Of a stretch of 64,000 nucleotides of DNA, positions 18,570 to 28,442 are shown piece after piece. Below the pieces are notes generated by a model. The model made no database searches. It had not been told where the DNA came from and worked only from the letters and a program-made list of their open reading frames with translations. Source of the DNA: Bacteroidota bacterium. Its GTDB lineage: Bacteria > Bacteroidota > Bacteroidia > B-17B0 > Aurantibacillaceae. The stretch lies in assembly GCA_016194985.1 (NCBI GenBank), contig JACQAK010000046.1, positions 17,597-81,596 of the forward strand. The letters are read 5' to 3'. A program made the translations under genes and the position numbers. Positions within the stretch are counted from its first letter, which is position 1; every line of letters starts with the position of its first letter.

Positions 18570-18665
18570 AAGATGTGAGATTTAAGATATGAGAACAGAG
18601 ATTTAAAACCTCAAAAAAACATAAAATCTGCCTTCTTTTATCTTATATCTCATATCTCATATCCA
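18570..18665. repeat. AGATATGAGA-type inverted repeat before pruA
   Basis: The divergent gap between the ABC-F gene and pruA contains GATATGAGA on one side and three tandem TCTTATATCTCATATCTCAT-like units on the other, which can pair imperfectly. The unit recalls short repeats seen in Bacteroidota intergenic DNA. A role in the promoter region is possible but not shown. Confidence 0.35.
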
Positions 18666-18702
18666 AAAAATGGGTAACTTCGTTCCTCTAAAAATTAACG
18701 AT

Positions 18703-20334
18703 ATGCCTAAAGGAATTTATAAAGTGCCCGTTGCGGCAAACGAACCCATAAAAAGCTATGCTCCGGGAAGCCCTGAGCGCAAAGAATTACAAGCCATGCT
18801 TGCCGAACTTCGCAGCAAAGAAATTAATATCCCTATGTATATTGGTGGTAAAGAAGTAGAAAGTAACGTATTGGTACGTTTACACCCACCACATGACCAT
18901 CAGCATGTATTAGGTCATTTTCATAAAAGCGATAAAACCCATGTTACTCAAGCCATTGAGGCGGCTCTGGCCGCTAAAGAAAAGTGGGCTAATTTGAGCT
19001 GGGAACACAGAGCCAGTATATTTTTGCGCGCAGCCGAGTTAATTGCAGGTCCTTACAGAGCCAAGTTAAACGCAGCCACCATGTTGGGTCAAAGTAAAAA
19101 TGCGTTCCAGGCTGAGATTGACAGTGCCTGTGAAATCATTGATTTTTTAAGATTCAATGTACAATACATGACGGAGATCTATGCCGAACAACCTATTTCA
19201 TCACCCGGTGTTTGGAACCGCTTGGAGTGGAGACCTTTGGAAGGCTTTATTTATGCGTTAACACCATTTAATTTCACGGCTATTGCCGGAAATTTACCGA
19301 CAAGTTGTGCCATGATGGGAAATACCGTTGTTTGGAAACCTAGTAATACTCAGGTATACAGCGCTAATGTTTTAATGGAGATTTTCAAAAAAGCAGGCGT
19401 GCCGGATGGCGTTATTAATTTAATTTATCCTAGTGGACCGGATGCGGCTGACGTAATTTTTAATCACAAAGATTTTGCAGGTATACACTTTACAGGTAGC
19501 ACAGAGGTTTTTCAAAATATCTGGCAAACGATCGGGAATAATATTCATAAATACCGTTCTTATCCTCGTATCGTAGGAGAAACAGGTGGTAAGGATTTCA
19601 TCATGGCTCATAAATCAGCCGAAACAAAATCCTTAGCAGTGGCTATTTCACGCGGGGCGTTTGAGTATCAGGGACAAAAATGTTCGGCTGCTTCACGTGC
19701 CTATATTCCTACCAATATCTGGGAAGAAGTAAAAGGCTACGTGTTGGCAGATTTAAAGGATATGAAAATGGGACCTACGGAAGATTTCACCAACTTTATT
19801 AATGCCGTTATTGATGAGAAAAGCTTTGATAAACTGGCTAAATACATTGATGCTGCGAAAAAAGACAGCAATGTAGAAGTTATTGCAGGCGGTAAATATG
19901 ATAAGAGCAAAGGCTACTTTATTGAGCCAACGATTATAGTAACAAAAGACCCAAAATATGTTACCATGTGTGAAGAGCTTTTCGGACCGGTATTAACTGT
20001 TTTTGTGTATGACGAAAACAAGTTCGAAGAGACTTTAGAACTGGTGGATTCTACTTCCCCGTATGCCTTAACAGGAGCTATTTTAGCTCAGGACCGTTAT
20101 GCAATCGAAGTGGCAACAAAAAAATTAAGTAATTCGGCCGGTAACTTTTACATTAACGATAAATGTACCGGAGCTGTGGTTGGTCAACAGCCATTTGGCG
20201 GTGCCCGTGGCAGTGGAACCAATGATAAAGCTGGCGCGAAAATTAATTTATTACGTTGGGTTTCTCCTCGTACCATTAAAGAAACATTTACTCCTCCAAC
20301 GGACTATAAATACCCGTTTTTACAAGCTGATTAA
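18703..20334 (+). CDS. pruA: L-glutamate gamma-semialdehyde dehydrogenase (P5C dehydrogenase)
   Basis: An aldehyde dehydrogenase of about 543 residues that oxidises glutamate semialdehyde (from proline) to glutamate with NAD. Visible motifs: the cofactor segment VVWKPSNTQVY, the FTGSTEVFQ loop, the general-base glutamate in GETGGKDF, and the catalytic cysteine in YQGQKCSAASRAY (codon at 19681). The family N-terminus reads MPKG..VP..NEPV..YAPGSPER, which matches the ATG at 18703. An upstream in-frame ATG at 18670 would add 11 residues not seen in the family, so I prefer 18703. A strong terminator follows. Confidence 0.95.
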   Translation: MPKGIYKVPVAANEPIKSYAPGSPERKELQAMLAELRSKEINIPMYIGGKEVESNVLVRLHPPHDHQHVLGHFHKSDKTHVTQAIEAALAAKEKWANLSWEHRASIFLRAAELIAGPYRAKLNAATMLGQSKNAFQAEIDSACEIIDFLRFNVQYMTEIYAEQPISSPGVWNRLEWRPLEGFIYALTPFNFTAIAGNLPTSCAMMGNTVVWKPSNTQVYSANVLMEIFKKAGVPDGVINLIYPSGPDAADVIFNHKDFAGIHFTGSTEVFQNIWQTIGNNIHKYRSYPRIVGETGGKDFIMAHKSAETKSLAVAISRGAFEYQGQKCSAASRAYIPTNIWEEVKGYVLADLKDMKMGPTEDFTNFINAVIDEKSFDKLAKYIDAAKKDSNVEVIAGGKYDKSKGYFIEPTIIVTKDPKYVTMCEELFGPVLTVFVYDENKFEETLELVDSTSPYALTGAILAQDRYAIEVATKKLSNSAGNFYINDKCTGAVVGQQPFGGARGSGTNDKAGAKINLLRWVSPRTIKETFTPPTDYKYPFLQAD

Positions 20335-20350
20335 AATTAGCATTAGTTAT

Positions 20351-20384
20351 AAAAAAACCTCATTGATTGTAATGAGGTTTTTTT
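20351..20384 (+). terminator. Intrinsic terminator after pruA
   Basis: AAAAAAACCTCAT (20351-20363), an 8-base loop and ATGAGGTTTTTTT (20372-20384): a perfect 13-base stem ending in a T run. The A/T symmetry means that it could work in both directions. Confidence 0.9.
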
Positions 20385-20445
20385 ATGTCTGTATTGTTAG
20401 TTAATTATTTTATCTATATATTTAAGTCCTATACCTTCAATAAAA

Positions 20446-20829
20446 ATGGATTCGTCTAATAAAGTCATATTCGAGAATTTTTCGGTTAAAGTGAACGAGG
20501 ATGACTTTTATGAGATCGAGGTATTTAATGATAAGGAATTCAGTTTTCTTCAATTAGAAGAGTTAATCAAGGTACAAATAGCCTGGGGATCCAATAAAAA
20601 ACCTGTACTGATTCTTTGCGAAGAATTTGCTTCGACAGATACCTCATTTGCCAAGCATTTGTCCAAAAACAAAAACAATCCGTTTTCGGCAGCAGATGCT
20701 TTTGTGATTACCTCGATGGCGCAAAAATTAATTGCCAATTTTTATTTAAAGATTTCTACTCCCGAAAGGCCTACCAGATTCTTTAAAGATAAGGGAGAAG
20801 CAACCGAATGGCTAAAACAGTTTGCTTAG
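20446..20829 (+). CDS. Small STAS/SpoIIAA-like protein (paralogue 1)
   Basis: A 127-residue soluble protein. A beta start is followed by LQLEELIKVQIAWGSNKKPVLILCEEF, then SAADAFVITSMAQKLIANFYLKIS, RPTRFFKDKGEATEWLKQF. The alternation of strand and helix and the FF-D--EA-EWL ending recall SpoIIAA-like/STAS folds. The call is structural pattern matching and there is no obvious phosphorylatable serine motif. The protein at 44683-45093 has the same ending pattern (AYVIKSLAQRLILNFLIK, PVRFFTEIHTAIAWL), so these are paralogues. It is followed at 22 bases by the beta-barrel gene. Confidence 0.7.
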   Translation: MDSSNKVIFENFSVKVNEDDFYEIEVFNDKEFSFLQLEELIKVQIAWGSNKKPVLILCEEFASTDTSFAKHLSKNKNNPFSAADAFVITSMAQKLIANFYLKISTPERPTRFFKDKGEATEWLKQFA

Positions 20830-20851
20830 ATTTTAGTACCTTTAACCTGTT

Positions 20852-21511
20852 TTGAAAACGATTATTTTCATATTTCTTTTAATCCCTTTTTCTTTTATTG
20901 GTCAGGAAAAGAAAAATGTATTTAATTTATTATTAACGGCAGGCGTTTCTCCATCGCAGGTACATGGCGATGCTTACAGTGGATTTCATAAGCTCGGTGC
21001 TATGGGTGGCATTGGTGTAGAATCTGTTTTCTCAGAAAGCACAAGTATGAATTTATCCTTTTTATTTATTCAGAAAGGGGCGCAAAAAAATCAAAACTTA
21101 ACAAAAAACGATTTAACCTATTATTATTTAAACCTCAACTATCTTGAAGTTCCGTTGCTGGTAACCTATACGCAAAAGAAATTTTTATTTGACATAGGTG
21201 TTTCGGCAGCATATCTTATCAACTATTATGAGGCTTCAGAGGCCGGCAATCTCACAGGTCTTTATCCTTTTCAAAAGTTTGACTATTCAGTAAAAATAGG
21301 ATTAGGATATAATATCACCCCTAAATGGTTTGTAAACTTCAGAAGTAGTAATTCATTTATCACCACCAGACCCAACCGGATAAAACAGGCTATTTATTAC
21401 AACAATATCATTGCCCGAACGTTTAATAAAGGATACTACAATAACATTTTAGAATTTACATTAGGATATCGAATCAAAACTAATAACAAAAAAGTTGGGC
21501 CAAAAACATAA
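20852..21511 (+). CDS. Outer-membrane beta-barrel protein (PorT-like family)
   Basis: A 219-residue secreted barrel with signal peptide (KTIIFIFLLIPFSFIGQ) and strands of the type found in the PorT / outer-membrane beta-barrel family: GVSPSQVHGD, GMGGIGVESVF-like strand, LNYLEVPLLVTYT, FDIGVSAAYLINYY, DYSVKIGLGYNI. The LEVPLL strand followed by GVSAAYL is characteristic of that family. Whether it is the T9SS PorT itself is not clear. The start is TTG at 20852; no ATG lies before the signal peptide. It overlaps ubiX by 17 bases, so the two are probably co-translated. Confidence 0.8.
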   Translation: MKTIIFIFLLIPFSFIGQEKKNVFNLLLTAGVSPSQVHGDAYSGFHKLGAMGGIGVESVFSESTSMNLSFLFIQKGAQKNQNLTKNDLTYYYLNLNYLEVPLLVTYTQKKFLFDIGVSAAYLINYYEASEAGNLTGLYPFQKFDYSVKIGLGYNITPKWFVNFRSSNSFITTRPNRIKQAIYYNNIIARTFNKGYYNNILEFTLGYRIKTNNKKVGPKT

Positions 21512-22064
21512 AATAATTGTAGCCATTACAGGCGCTAGTGGAAGCATTTACGCTAAAGTATTGCTGGATAAATTATCAAAACTCTCCGGTCAAATTGAAC
21601 AGGTGGGTGTTGTGATGAGTGATAATGCCAAAGACGTTTGGAAACATGAATTGGGAAATGAAGATTATAAAAACTATTCGCAGTTTACCTTTTATGAAAA
21701 AACCAATTTCTATGCTCCTTTCGCTTCCGGGTCAGCAAAATACAACACCATGATCGTTTGTCCTTGTAGTATGGGCACACTGGCTCGTATTGCTTCAGGT
21801 ATCAGTAATGATTTAACGACACGTGCAGCAGATGTGATTTTAAAGGAAAGACGGAAACTGATCTTAATGATCAGAGACACACCATATAGTTTGATTCACA
21901 TAAATAATATGCAAACAGTTACCCAGTCCGGTGGTATCATCTGCCCTGCCTCTCCTTCCTTTTATAGCAACCCAAAAACGTTTGAGGAACTTGCCGCTAC
22001 TGTAATTGACAGAGTATTGGATTTATCCGGGCTGGAAATCAACAGTTATCGATGGTCGGAATAA
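21495..22064 (+). CDS. ubiX: Flavin prenyltransferase UbiX
   Basis: A 189-residue UbiX. It attaches a prenyl group to FMN to make the cofactor of UbiD-type decarboxylases. Motifs are IVAITGASGSIYAKVLL at the N-terminus (FMN site), VVMSDNAKDVW, PCSMGTLARIASGISNDLTTRAADV and the C-terminal KERRKLILMIRDTPYSLIHI. A TTG start at 21495 is needed to include the IVAITGASG strand. The gene overlaps the end of the barrel gene by 17 bases. The partner UbiD is not in the window. Confidence 0.95.
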   Translation: MGQKHKIIVAITGASGSIYAKVLLDKLSKLSGQIEQVGVVMSDNAKDVWKHELGNEDYKNYSQFTFYEKTNFYAPFASGSAKYNTMIVCPCSMGTLARIASGISNDLTTRAADVILKERRKLILMIRDTPYSLIHINNMQTVTQSGGIICPASPSFYSNPKTFEELAATVIDRVLDLSGLEINSYRWSE

Positions 22065-22067
22065 TAC

Positions 22068-22874
22068 TTATTTTTTAGCAGGTGGCGGTAAAATCTGATG
22101 TTTTTCAAAAACTTTTTTAGCAAGCTCTACGGTATCCGAATTTATCATCGAAAAATTAGAGGAAAGGCTATACGCTTTAATGGATAAGGTTACGCCTCCA
22201 TCTATAATTTTAACAGCGGCTACTTCGGGAGCAGGGTCTTTTAATACATGTTCATGTTTCAATAGCTCTTCTATCAACAAGCGTTTTACCATATCAATAT
22301 CATGAACTGCAGAAACGGTTACCTGTACATCTCCTCTTAAAATACCGTACTTGGTATTATTAACGATCGTTCCATTTGAAACAGCACCATTGGGCAATAT
22401 CACTGTTCTTAAATCGGACGTTAAAAGAATAGTATTAAAAATCTGAATCTCCTTCACTGTTCCCGATTGTCCTAAAACATCAATCGAATCTCCTACCCGA
22501 TATGGCTTAAAGATTAGTACCAGTACTCCTCCTGCAAAATTTGACAAAGAGCCCTGCAATGCCAAACCAACCGCCAAACCTGCCGCTCCCAGAATAGTAA
22601 CAAACGATGTTGTGCCTATTCCTATCATTCCTGCCACGGTAACAATCAACACCACCTTTAATCCGATGGAAATTAAACTTCGGAGAAATGTGCGTAACGA
22701 CACATCCAGGTCTCTGTTTTCCATTGATTTGGTTGCCAGTTTGGATAAGCGTTTGATCAGCCATAATCCAACAATCAAAACCAGTGTTGCTCCAATCACT
22801 CTCGGTGTATATTCTATTAATATAGAAATAATATGTTCTACGTGTTTCTCTATATTTAAAGGCTTAATGTTCAT
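22068..22874 (-). CDS. MscS-family mechanosensitive ion channel
   Basis: A 268-residue MscS-like channel, about the length of E. coli MscS. Three membrane segments: about 20-45 (VIGATLVLIVGLWLI), 60-85 and the pore-lining TM3 with GAAGLAVGLALQGSLSNFAGG, whose Ala/Gly packing is diagnostic. The beta domain follows (PYRVGDSIDVLGQSGTVKEI; TVILPNGAVSNGTIVNNT). It releases solutes on hypo-osmotic shock. It is convergent with ubiX (3 bases apart) and divergent from the DUF4421 gene. Confidence 0.94.
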   Translation of the reverse strand: MNIKPLNIEKHVEHIISILIEYTPRVIGATLVLIVGLWLIKRLSKLATKSMENRDLDVSLRTFLRSLISIGLKVVLIVTVAGMIGIGTTSFVTILGAAGLAVGLALQGSLSNFAGGVLVLIFKPYRVGDSIDVLGQSGTVKEIQIFNTILLTSDLRTVILPNGAVSNGTIVNNTKYGILRGDVQVTVSAVHDIDMVKRLLIEELLKHEHVLKDPAPEVAAVKIIDGGVTLSIKAYSLSSNFSMINSDTVELAKKVFEKHQILPPPAKK

Positions 22875-22914
22875 CTTTTTATTTTTATATTTAAAGCTCG
22901 AAGATAATTAATAG

Positions 22915-23964
22915 ATGCGTTTATTTTTAATCATAGTATTGTTTATTTTAAATTTCAGTTCTTTTTTTGCTCAAAAAAGAGGCTGGGACACTACTTATTA
23001 TACGAAATACAGAAATAAACTTATTATCTCTTTTTTTCAATCCTACAGAAATTATGGTATTGATATTGAGCAAAAACTGGTAAAGGATTCTCTCGGAACA
23101 TCCAAGCTCTCCTATTTAGCAGAATCCAGATTAGTATATGGATTAGAGGTAAACTACGATAAATTCAATATCTCGATTGGTTTTAAAAATCCTTCTTCTC
23201 AGACAGATAAAAAGGGCGACACCAAATACCGTAATTTTGCTTTAAATGTTGGTGGGAACCACTGGCTTTTGGAAAACAGTTACAGGAGTTACAGTGGGTT
23301 TTATAATAAAAATACCGCTAATTACGACACCAGTTTTAAAAGAACAGGTATTTATGATCAGTTTCCGGGTATACGATCAGAAGCTTATAAAACAAAGTTC
23401 TTATTTTTTACCAATTCCAATAAATTCTCATTCAAATCAGGATACTCCTGTAATTATCATCAGCTAAAATCAGCATTTAGCTTTGTGTTGTCTGCCAATA
23501 TTTATTACAACCGCTTAAACTCGGATAGTTCATTCTTTCCACTACCGGTGCGAACTTTTTACGATACCCATCAATCTTTAAATGGCTTGAATGTATTTGC
23601 CTTTTCTGTATATGGAGGAGGAAGTCTCAATCTGGTTTTATGGAAAGCCTTCTTTATGAATTTTACACTAATCATAGGCCCGGAAGAGCAATGGAGAAAT
23701 TATCATTATTTAGACACCTACTCCACTCAAACTCTCTTCTATACATCTATATCAGGCGATTTCAGAGGTTCTATCGGATTGAATTTTAAAAAGTTTTTTG
23801 TGTTATTGAGTGCCACCAGTGATTTTAGCTGGTACAATGCCAGTCAGATAACATTTTTATCAAAGTATGGAGCCGTTAACTTCTCGTTGGGTTATCGCTT
23901 CAAAGTAAAACCTTCCAAGTTCTATCAGAAATTTCAGCAAACTAAATTATACCGGAAGTTATAA
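22915..23964 (+). CDS. DUF4421 outer-membrane protein
   Basis: A 349-residue secreted protein. It has a signal peptide (MRLFLIIVLFILNFSSFFAQ), then WDTTYYTKYRNKLIISFFQ, GLEVNYDKFNISIGFK, and a series of aromatic-rich strands that ends GAVNFSLGYRFKV. The overall pattern (early YRNKLIIS-type strand, GxEVxYDKF, SDFKSRDYALNLGG-like region) matches the DUF4421 family as I remember it. It probably forms a barrel of unknown function. It is convergent with the SpoIIE-type regulator, 28 bases apart. Confidence 0.7.
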   Translation: MRLFLIIVLFILNFSSFFAQKRGWDTTYYTKYRNKLIISFFQSYRNYGIDIEQKLVKDSLGTSKLSYLAESRLVYGLEVNYDKFNISIGFKNPSSQTDKKGDTKYRNFALNVGGNHWLLENSYRSYSGFYNKNTANYDTSFKRTGIYDQFPGIRSEAYKTKFLFFTNSNKFSFKSGYSCNYHQLKSAFSFVLSANIYYNRLNSDSSFFPLPVRTFYDTHQSLNGLNVFAFSVYGGGSLNLVLWKAFFMNFTLIIGPEEQWRNYHYLDTYSTQTLFYTSISGDFRGSIGLNFKKFFVLLSATSDFSWYNASQITFLSKYGAVNFSLGYRFKVKPSKFYQKFQQTKLYRKL

Positions 23965-23992
23965 TTCCGCAGAAACAATCATGAGCCTTGCG

Positions 23993-26900
23993 TTATGCAA
24001 TTCGCACGCCAATAACCAATACATCATCTATCTGCTCCAGATCTGATTTCCATTCAATCAATTCTTTATGCAGGCGTTCTCTCTGCTCATGCATAGGCAA
24101 ATGACTAATACTGATTAATAATTCTTTTAATTGCTTGTACATGAATTTTTTTCCTTTCGGTCCACCAAACTGATCAGGCATACCATCCGTTAATGCATAC
24201 ACAACATCACCTTTTTGCAATTCCAATGAATGTTGTGTAAACGACTCTGTATCTCTGTCATGCTTACCAACCGGCATTTTATCGGGTTTTAATTCGATAA
24301 TACTTCCTTCCCGCACCACCCAGATAGGATTATTGGCAGCGCTATAGCTCAATTGGTTATTTTTCAAATCAAAGCTGATTAAGCTGCAGTCCATTCCATC
24401 TTTTCCTCCGGCTTCACTTCCATCATTGGATAGATGTTTGATAATTTTGCTGCGGGTATAATTTAAAATATCACTTGGTTGTTTTAATTTTTGACCTTCG
24501 ATAGCCTCGTTTAAGCAAGAAATATTTAACATACTCATAATGGCACCCGGTACTCCGTGCCCTGTACTATCAGCTGTTACCAGAACAAATCGTTGATTAT
24601 CCAGTTCAGCTCCCCAATAAAAATCACCACTTACAATATCCTTTGGTTGAAAGAACACAAAGTAATTTTTTAAATTATTTTTCAATAAAGTATCGCTTGC
24701 CAATAGTGATTTTTGTATACGTTGAGCATAGTTGATACTATCTACAATTTCTTTATTCTTATGTTCCAACTCATGCTTTTGGTCAACAATTGTTTTTGTG
24801 CGCAATGCTATCGTATTTTCAAGACTTATGTTCTTTTCTTTCAATCGTTTGGTATAAAGTTTCACAAAGATGATAACAGCTCCTATCAGCAATAGCACAT
24901 ATGATACGCAAGCCCATGTGGTTCTATACCAAGGTGGCAGGATCGTGAATGAAAAGCTGATCTCTTCCGATTCTATACCTAATATGTTTTTTGCTTTTAA
25001 ATGAAAAACATAATAACCTTCATTTATTTTAGGGATCTCGATCACTTTTCTTTCGGCCCAATCACTGTAGGCTTCGTCAGCACCTTCCAGATAATAGGAG
25101 AATTTAATGAATTCAGGACCAAAATAACTTGTAGCAGCCGGGTAAACATACAGTTGGTTATTTTTATATAAAATGTCGGGCGATTCAATTGCAAAATCTC
25201 CTGAATAATTCTCAAGAAAGCTGGAATCTTTTTCAACACCAAAAAAAGCTCTTGAGATAATGGTTTTAAACTTGGACCGTTTTAATGTTTGCTGAAGATC
25301 GTAACAAAACAAACCCTGATTGGTGCCTATATACACTTTGTTATGATCATAAAAAAAGTGTTTGGCATTAGCGCCCTGAATACGATTCAAAAAAGACGTG
25401 GTTAATTTAAACTTGTTATGATCGGGTGCTATGCTCACTATTTCTTCAAGACTCTCATTGATCTTCTTATCTTCATGTGTTGACTGAAACCAGATTTCAT
25501 CTTTGATTTGAGCGGCTGATGCGATATACATTACTGAAGATGAGTATGAATTTAATTTAACCGAAGCAACAACTTTATTTTCTGATTGAGGGTTCCATTC
25601 AAAAAAGCCACTATCGGTAGATATAAACAATCGGCCATTATATGAAAAGACATGGTTTTCATTCATTCCCGGTAAGCCTTCTTTTGTGGTTAAATGTATC
25701 TTCTTGCCATCAGGTTTTAAAACAAATACACCATTATTAGCTGTGGCAGTCATTATATTACCTTCTTTATCACTGGCGATATACCTCACTGCTCCTATAT
25801 CTTCAAGCTTATCGGTTATACTATATTTACCTCCGGCTAGCTTTCCTTTATATAAATTATAATCCGTTCCTACATATAAATCATTTTTAATACTATCATA
25901 AAATACTGAATAGGTAAATTCTTCCAACACTAACTTATATTGTTTTCCATCATACAAATAAAGGCCGTCAACGGACGCAATGAACAAATCTTCTTTTGAA
26001 TTTGCCAGCGAAAAGCACCCAATGGTGATTTCTGTTTCTTCAAACTTTGAAGTATTTTCATTTAATTTTAAAAGTCCTTTATCCGTTGCGGCAAAAGTGT
26101 TTCCTTTATGTATGATCACATTTTCCACTACCCCTTTCACACCTTCTGTTTTTTTCCAGAACGTAATAGGCGTGTTGTTCTCATAAAAAGCTATCCCAAA
26201 ATTCAAGGATAGCCAAAGATTGTCATTTGAATCCTGATAAATATTTTTTACCGCATCATCCTGCAAGCCGTTATTGGAATTTAATTTCGAAATGATTCGG
26301 AAGGCCCTATCGGTAATAATCATCCCGCCTTTTAAACTACCAAAGGCATATCTGTTTTCTCCAATACGTGAACCGCAATACAATTCATTTTCTTTGAGCC
26401 ATGTATCTATTAATGAGGTACGCTTTACAAATACAGATTTGGTAGGATTTTTATCATTATAATATAATATATAAACGCCATCATTGCGGGTTGCCACCAT
26501 GTAGGTATTGCCCTCTACGTTTAAAATGGCATATACCTTTTTATCCGCAAACTCTTCGCTTCCCTGTATAAAATGAAGTTCTCCGTTTTCAAATACTTTA
26601 AATCCTTTATCATATTCCCGAACAAATAAATGTTTTCCGACTTTAAAAAATGTGTGAAATGCGCTTCCTTCGGGGGAAAAGGATTTGATTGTTTTTTGAT
26701 TATACCAGAATAACTTTTCGTTACTACAAAAGAATACATCTGATTCTATACAATGTGTTGCCCAGGTTGTGGTAAACTCCTTATCTTTTTCCGACAGACC
26801 TTTTGAAAGGGAGACATAATTAATAATACCATTTGAATTTTGCTGCAAACATCCAAATTCATTATCGCCACCCACATAAATTTTATCGTTGTTATCTTTA

Positions 26901-27154
26901 TCCAACGAGAAAACACTGGCATTGTTCAACAAGCGAACTGTTTTCCAGAAACGGCCGTCATACATAATAACGCCATTGAGATTGGCAAAGTACAATTTTC
27001 CAACAGTATCCTGAACAGCATCCCAGTTTTGATCACTTCCTTTATAAATAGCAGTAGAAAAGTTACTGGTATATCCGTTTCCTTGCTGGGCAGTTAATGA
27101 GTAGCTGCATACAATAAAAAGAAGGAAACTGATATATAAATGTCGAACGCGCAC
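23993..27154 (-). CDS. Membrane sensor with propeller, Y_Y_Y domain and SpoIIE phosphatase
   Basis: A 1053-residue regulator. Order: signal peptide (to about residue 22), a two-component-regulator-type propeller (about 35-690; repeats such as NIYQDSNDNLWLSLNFGIAFY), a Y_Y_Y-like beta domain (about 700-775, EGYYVFHLKAKN), one membrane segment (WACVSYVLLLIGAVIIFVKLY), a coiled coil, and a C-terminal PP2C-type SpoIIE domain (about 835-1053) with FFQPKDIVSGDFYW, VTADSTGHGVPGAIMSML, ALTDGMPDQFGG and the final DDVLVIGVRI. It senses an external signal and dephosphorylates a cytoplasmic Ser/Thr phosphoprotein, usually a STAS anti-sigma antagonist. No kinase is nearby. The start is GTG at 27154. Confidence 0.9.
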   Translation of the reverse strand: MRVRHLYISFLLFIVCSYSLTAQQGNGYTSNFSTAIYKGSDQNWDAVQDTVGKLYFANLNGVIMYDGRFWKTVRLLNNASVFSLDKDNNDKIYVGGDNEFGCLQQNSNGIINYVSLSKGLSEKDKEFTTTWATHCIESDVFFCSNEKLFWYNQKTIKSFSPEGSAFHTFFKVGKHLFVREYDKGFKVFENGELHFIQGSEEFADKKVYAILNVEGNTYMVATRNDGVYILYYNDKNPTKSVFVKRTSLIDTWLKENELYCGSRIGENRYAFGSLKGGMIITDRAFRIISKLNSNNGLQDDAVKNIYQDSNDNLWLSLNFGIAFYENNTPITFWKKTEGVKGVVENVIIHKGNTFAATDKGLLKLNENTSKFEETEITIGCFSLANSKEDLFIASVDGLYLYDGKQYKLVLEEFTYSVFYDSIKNDLYVGTDYNLYKGKLAGGKYSITDKLEDIGAVRYIASDKEGNIMTATANNGVFVLKPDGKKIHLTTKEGLPGMNENHVFSYNGRLFISTDSGFFEWNPQSENKVVASVKLNSYSSSVMYIASAAQIKDEIWFQSTHEDKKINESLEEIVSIAPDHNKFKLTTSFLNRIQGANAKHFFYDHNKVYIGTNQGLFCYDLQQTLKRSKFKTIISRAFFGVEKDSSFLENYSGDFAIESPDILYKNNQLYVYPAATSYFGPEFIKFSYYLEGADEAYSDWAERKVIEIPKINEGYYVFHLKAKNILGIESEEISFSFTILPPWYRTTWACVSYVLLLIGAVIIFVKLYTKRLKEKNISLENTIALRTKTIVDQKHELEHKNKEIVDSINYAQRIQKSLLASDTLLKNNLKNYFVFFQPKDIVSGDFYWGAELDNQRFVLVTADSTGHGVPGAIMSMLNISCLNEAIEGQKLKQPSDILNYTRSKIIKHLSNDGSEAGGKDGMDCSLISFDLKNNQLSYSAANNPIWVVREGSIIELKPDKMPVGKHDRDTESFTQHSLELQKGDVVYALTDGMPDQFGGPKGKKFMYKQLKELLISISHLPMHEQRERLHKELIEWKSDLEQIDDVLVIGVRIA

Positions 27155-27297
27155 TAATCCTGAGTATCTATTTTACCTAGTAAATATAAAATTAAAAATC
27201 GAAAAAACTGCATTTTTCGCATTCGACGAATTAACATTTAAAGTCGCTTTATTTCACTTTTAACATGACCATTTAACCGATAAACGAAAAAAAGTAC

Positions 27298-27305
27298 TAT
27301 TTTTG
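27298..27305 (+). promoter_or_regulatory. Promoter -7 box of the T9SS cargo gene
   Basis: TATTTTTG matches TAnnTTTG. The ATG at 27324 lies 18 bases further on, so the leader would be about 12 bases. Confidence 0.5.
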
Positions 27306-27323
27306 TTATAAAATATACTCATC

Positions 27324-28442
27324 ATGAAAAAACATGTATTTACAATTTTAGTAACCCTATTATCTTCTTTTTTAGTCGGCCAATCGATTCCAAACGGAGG
27401 TTTTGAAAGTTGGAACACAATTAACTACGAAAACCCATCTAATTATGATGCGTCCAACCTTCACGGTGATCATGGAACCATTGGACCAATTAATGTTATA
27501 AAAACAACAGATGCCTTTCATGGAAATTATGCCATTAAATTAACAACGATGTTATCCGGCACTGATACAAGTCTGGCCTATTTTGCTAATGGTGATCCCG
27601 GAAAAAACCCTCCACGTGGTGGATTTCCGTATACTCAAACGCCTACAGGATTAAGATTTCATTACAAAAGCAACATCATGCCTAATGACTCATCCTTAAT
27701 CATTGTTATGTTCAAGAAAAACGGGACATTGATCGGTCAATACATGTGGGCTATTACGGCTACACAATCTTCCTACACTCTTTTTTCAAAAAACTTTAGC
27801 CCTGCTTTAGCTACAGCTCCTGATTCCGTTATTATTGGTATGGCGTCCAGTTTTCCTTTTGGTAACAACAAAGGCGTTCCGGGAAACATGTTACAGGTTG
27901 ACAGTATTTCTTTTACCGGCGTGTCTTTTCAGCCGTCATTACTTAACGGCGATTTAGAATCCTGGCAAACATTAAGCAACTCTCAGGTTGTTGGATGGAA
28001 TATTAATGGTAACAACCAGGGAGGAAATTACCAAACCAGTGATTTCTATAGTGGTACTTATGCCCTTGAATTGCAAACTCAAAGCCCATCGTTTGGTGGT
28101 GGTGGTGTAAGCGCTGCCGTTGCTACTACCGGATCTTTTGTAAACAATGGCCCCCCAAGAGGAGGATTGCCTTATAATCAACAAATAGACACCTTAATTT
28201 TTTACTATAAATATTTACCGGCAGATGTTAATGATAGCGCAAATGTTAGCTTAAATTTTAAATTAAACGGAAACTTCCATTCGGGTGCACAAAAATTCTT
28301 ACATGTTTCCGGTGGGTATCAAATGGTAAAAGTACCAATCAACATTTCGGGTGCGGCACCTGACACCTCCGGTGGCGAATTTTTCAATGCCTGTATCCGG
28401 TTGTATTGGTCAACCTATTCAATTAACGGATCATTCAGCTAA
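27324..28442 (+). CDS. Secreted protein A, N-terminal part (frame lost near 28360)
   Basis: A 372-residue open frame with signal peptide (MKKHVFTILVTLLSSFLVGQ) and two similar beta-sandwich domains, each opening with an NGGFESW/NGDLESW motif (about residues 22-195 and 207-345), probably carbohydrate-binding-like. The last reliable sequence is VPINISGAAPDT. After this the frame runs on with residues that fit no domain and stops at 28442. The expected continuation, starting PPVANFSMPVSG, is in the +1 frame (next entry). I read the two entries as one broken gene, 27324-29697. Confidence 0.8.
   Translation: MKKHVFTILVTLLSSFLVGQSIPNGGFESWNTINYENPSNYDASNLHGDHGTIGPINVIKTTDAFHGNYAIKLTTMLSGTDTSLAYFANGDPGKNPPRGGFPYTQTPTGLRFHYKSNIMPNDSSLIIVMFKKNGTLIGQYMWAITATQSSYTLFSKNFSPALATAPDSVIIGMASSFPFGNNKGVPGNMLQVDSISFTGVSFQPSLLNGDLESWQTLSNSQVVGWNINGNNQGGNYQTSDFYSGTYALELQTQSPSFGGGGVSAAVATTGSFVNNGPPRGGLPYNQQIDTLIFYYKYLPADVNDSANVSLNFKLNGNFHSGAQKFLHVSGGYQMVKVPINISGAAPDTSGGEFFNACIRLYWSTYSINGSFS

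Noticed and set aside
28351..28442. Programmed frameshift in protein A
   Set aside because: The T run at 28380 lies after the PKD start, so slippage there would lose PPVANF. A missing segment or indel at about 28351-28366 fits better.
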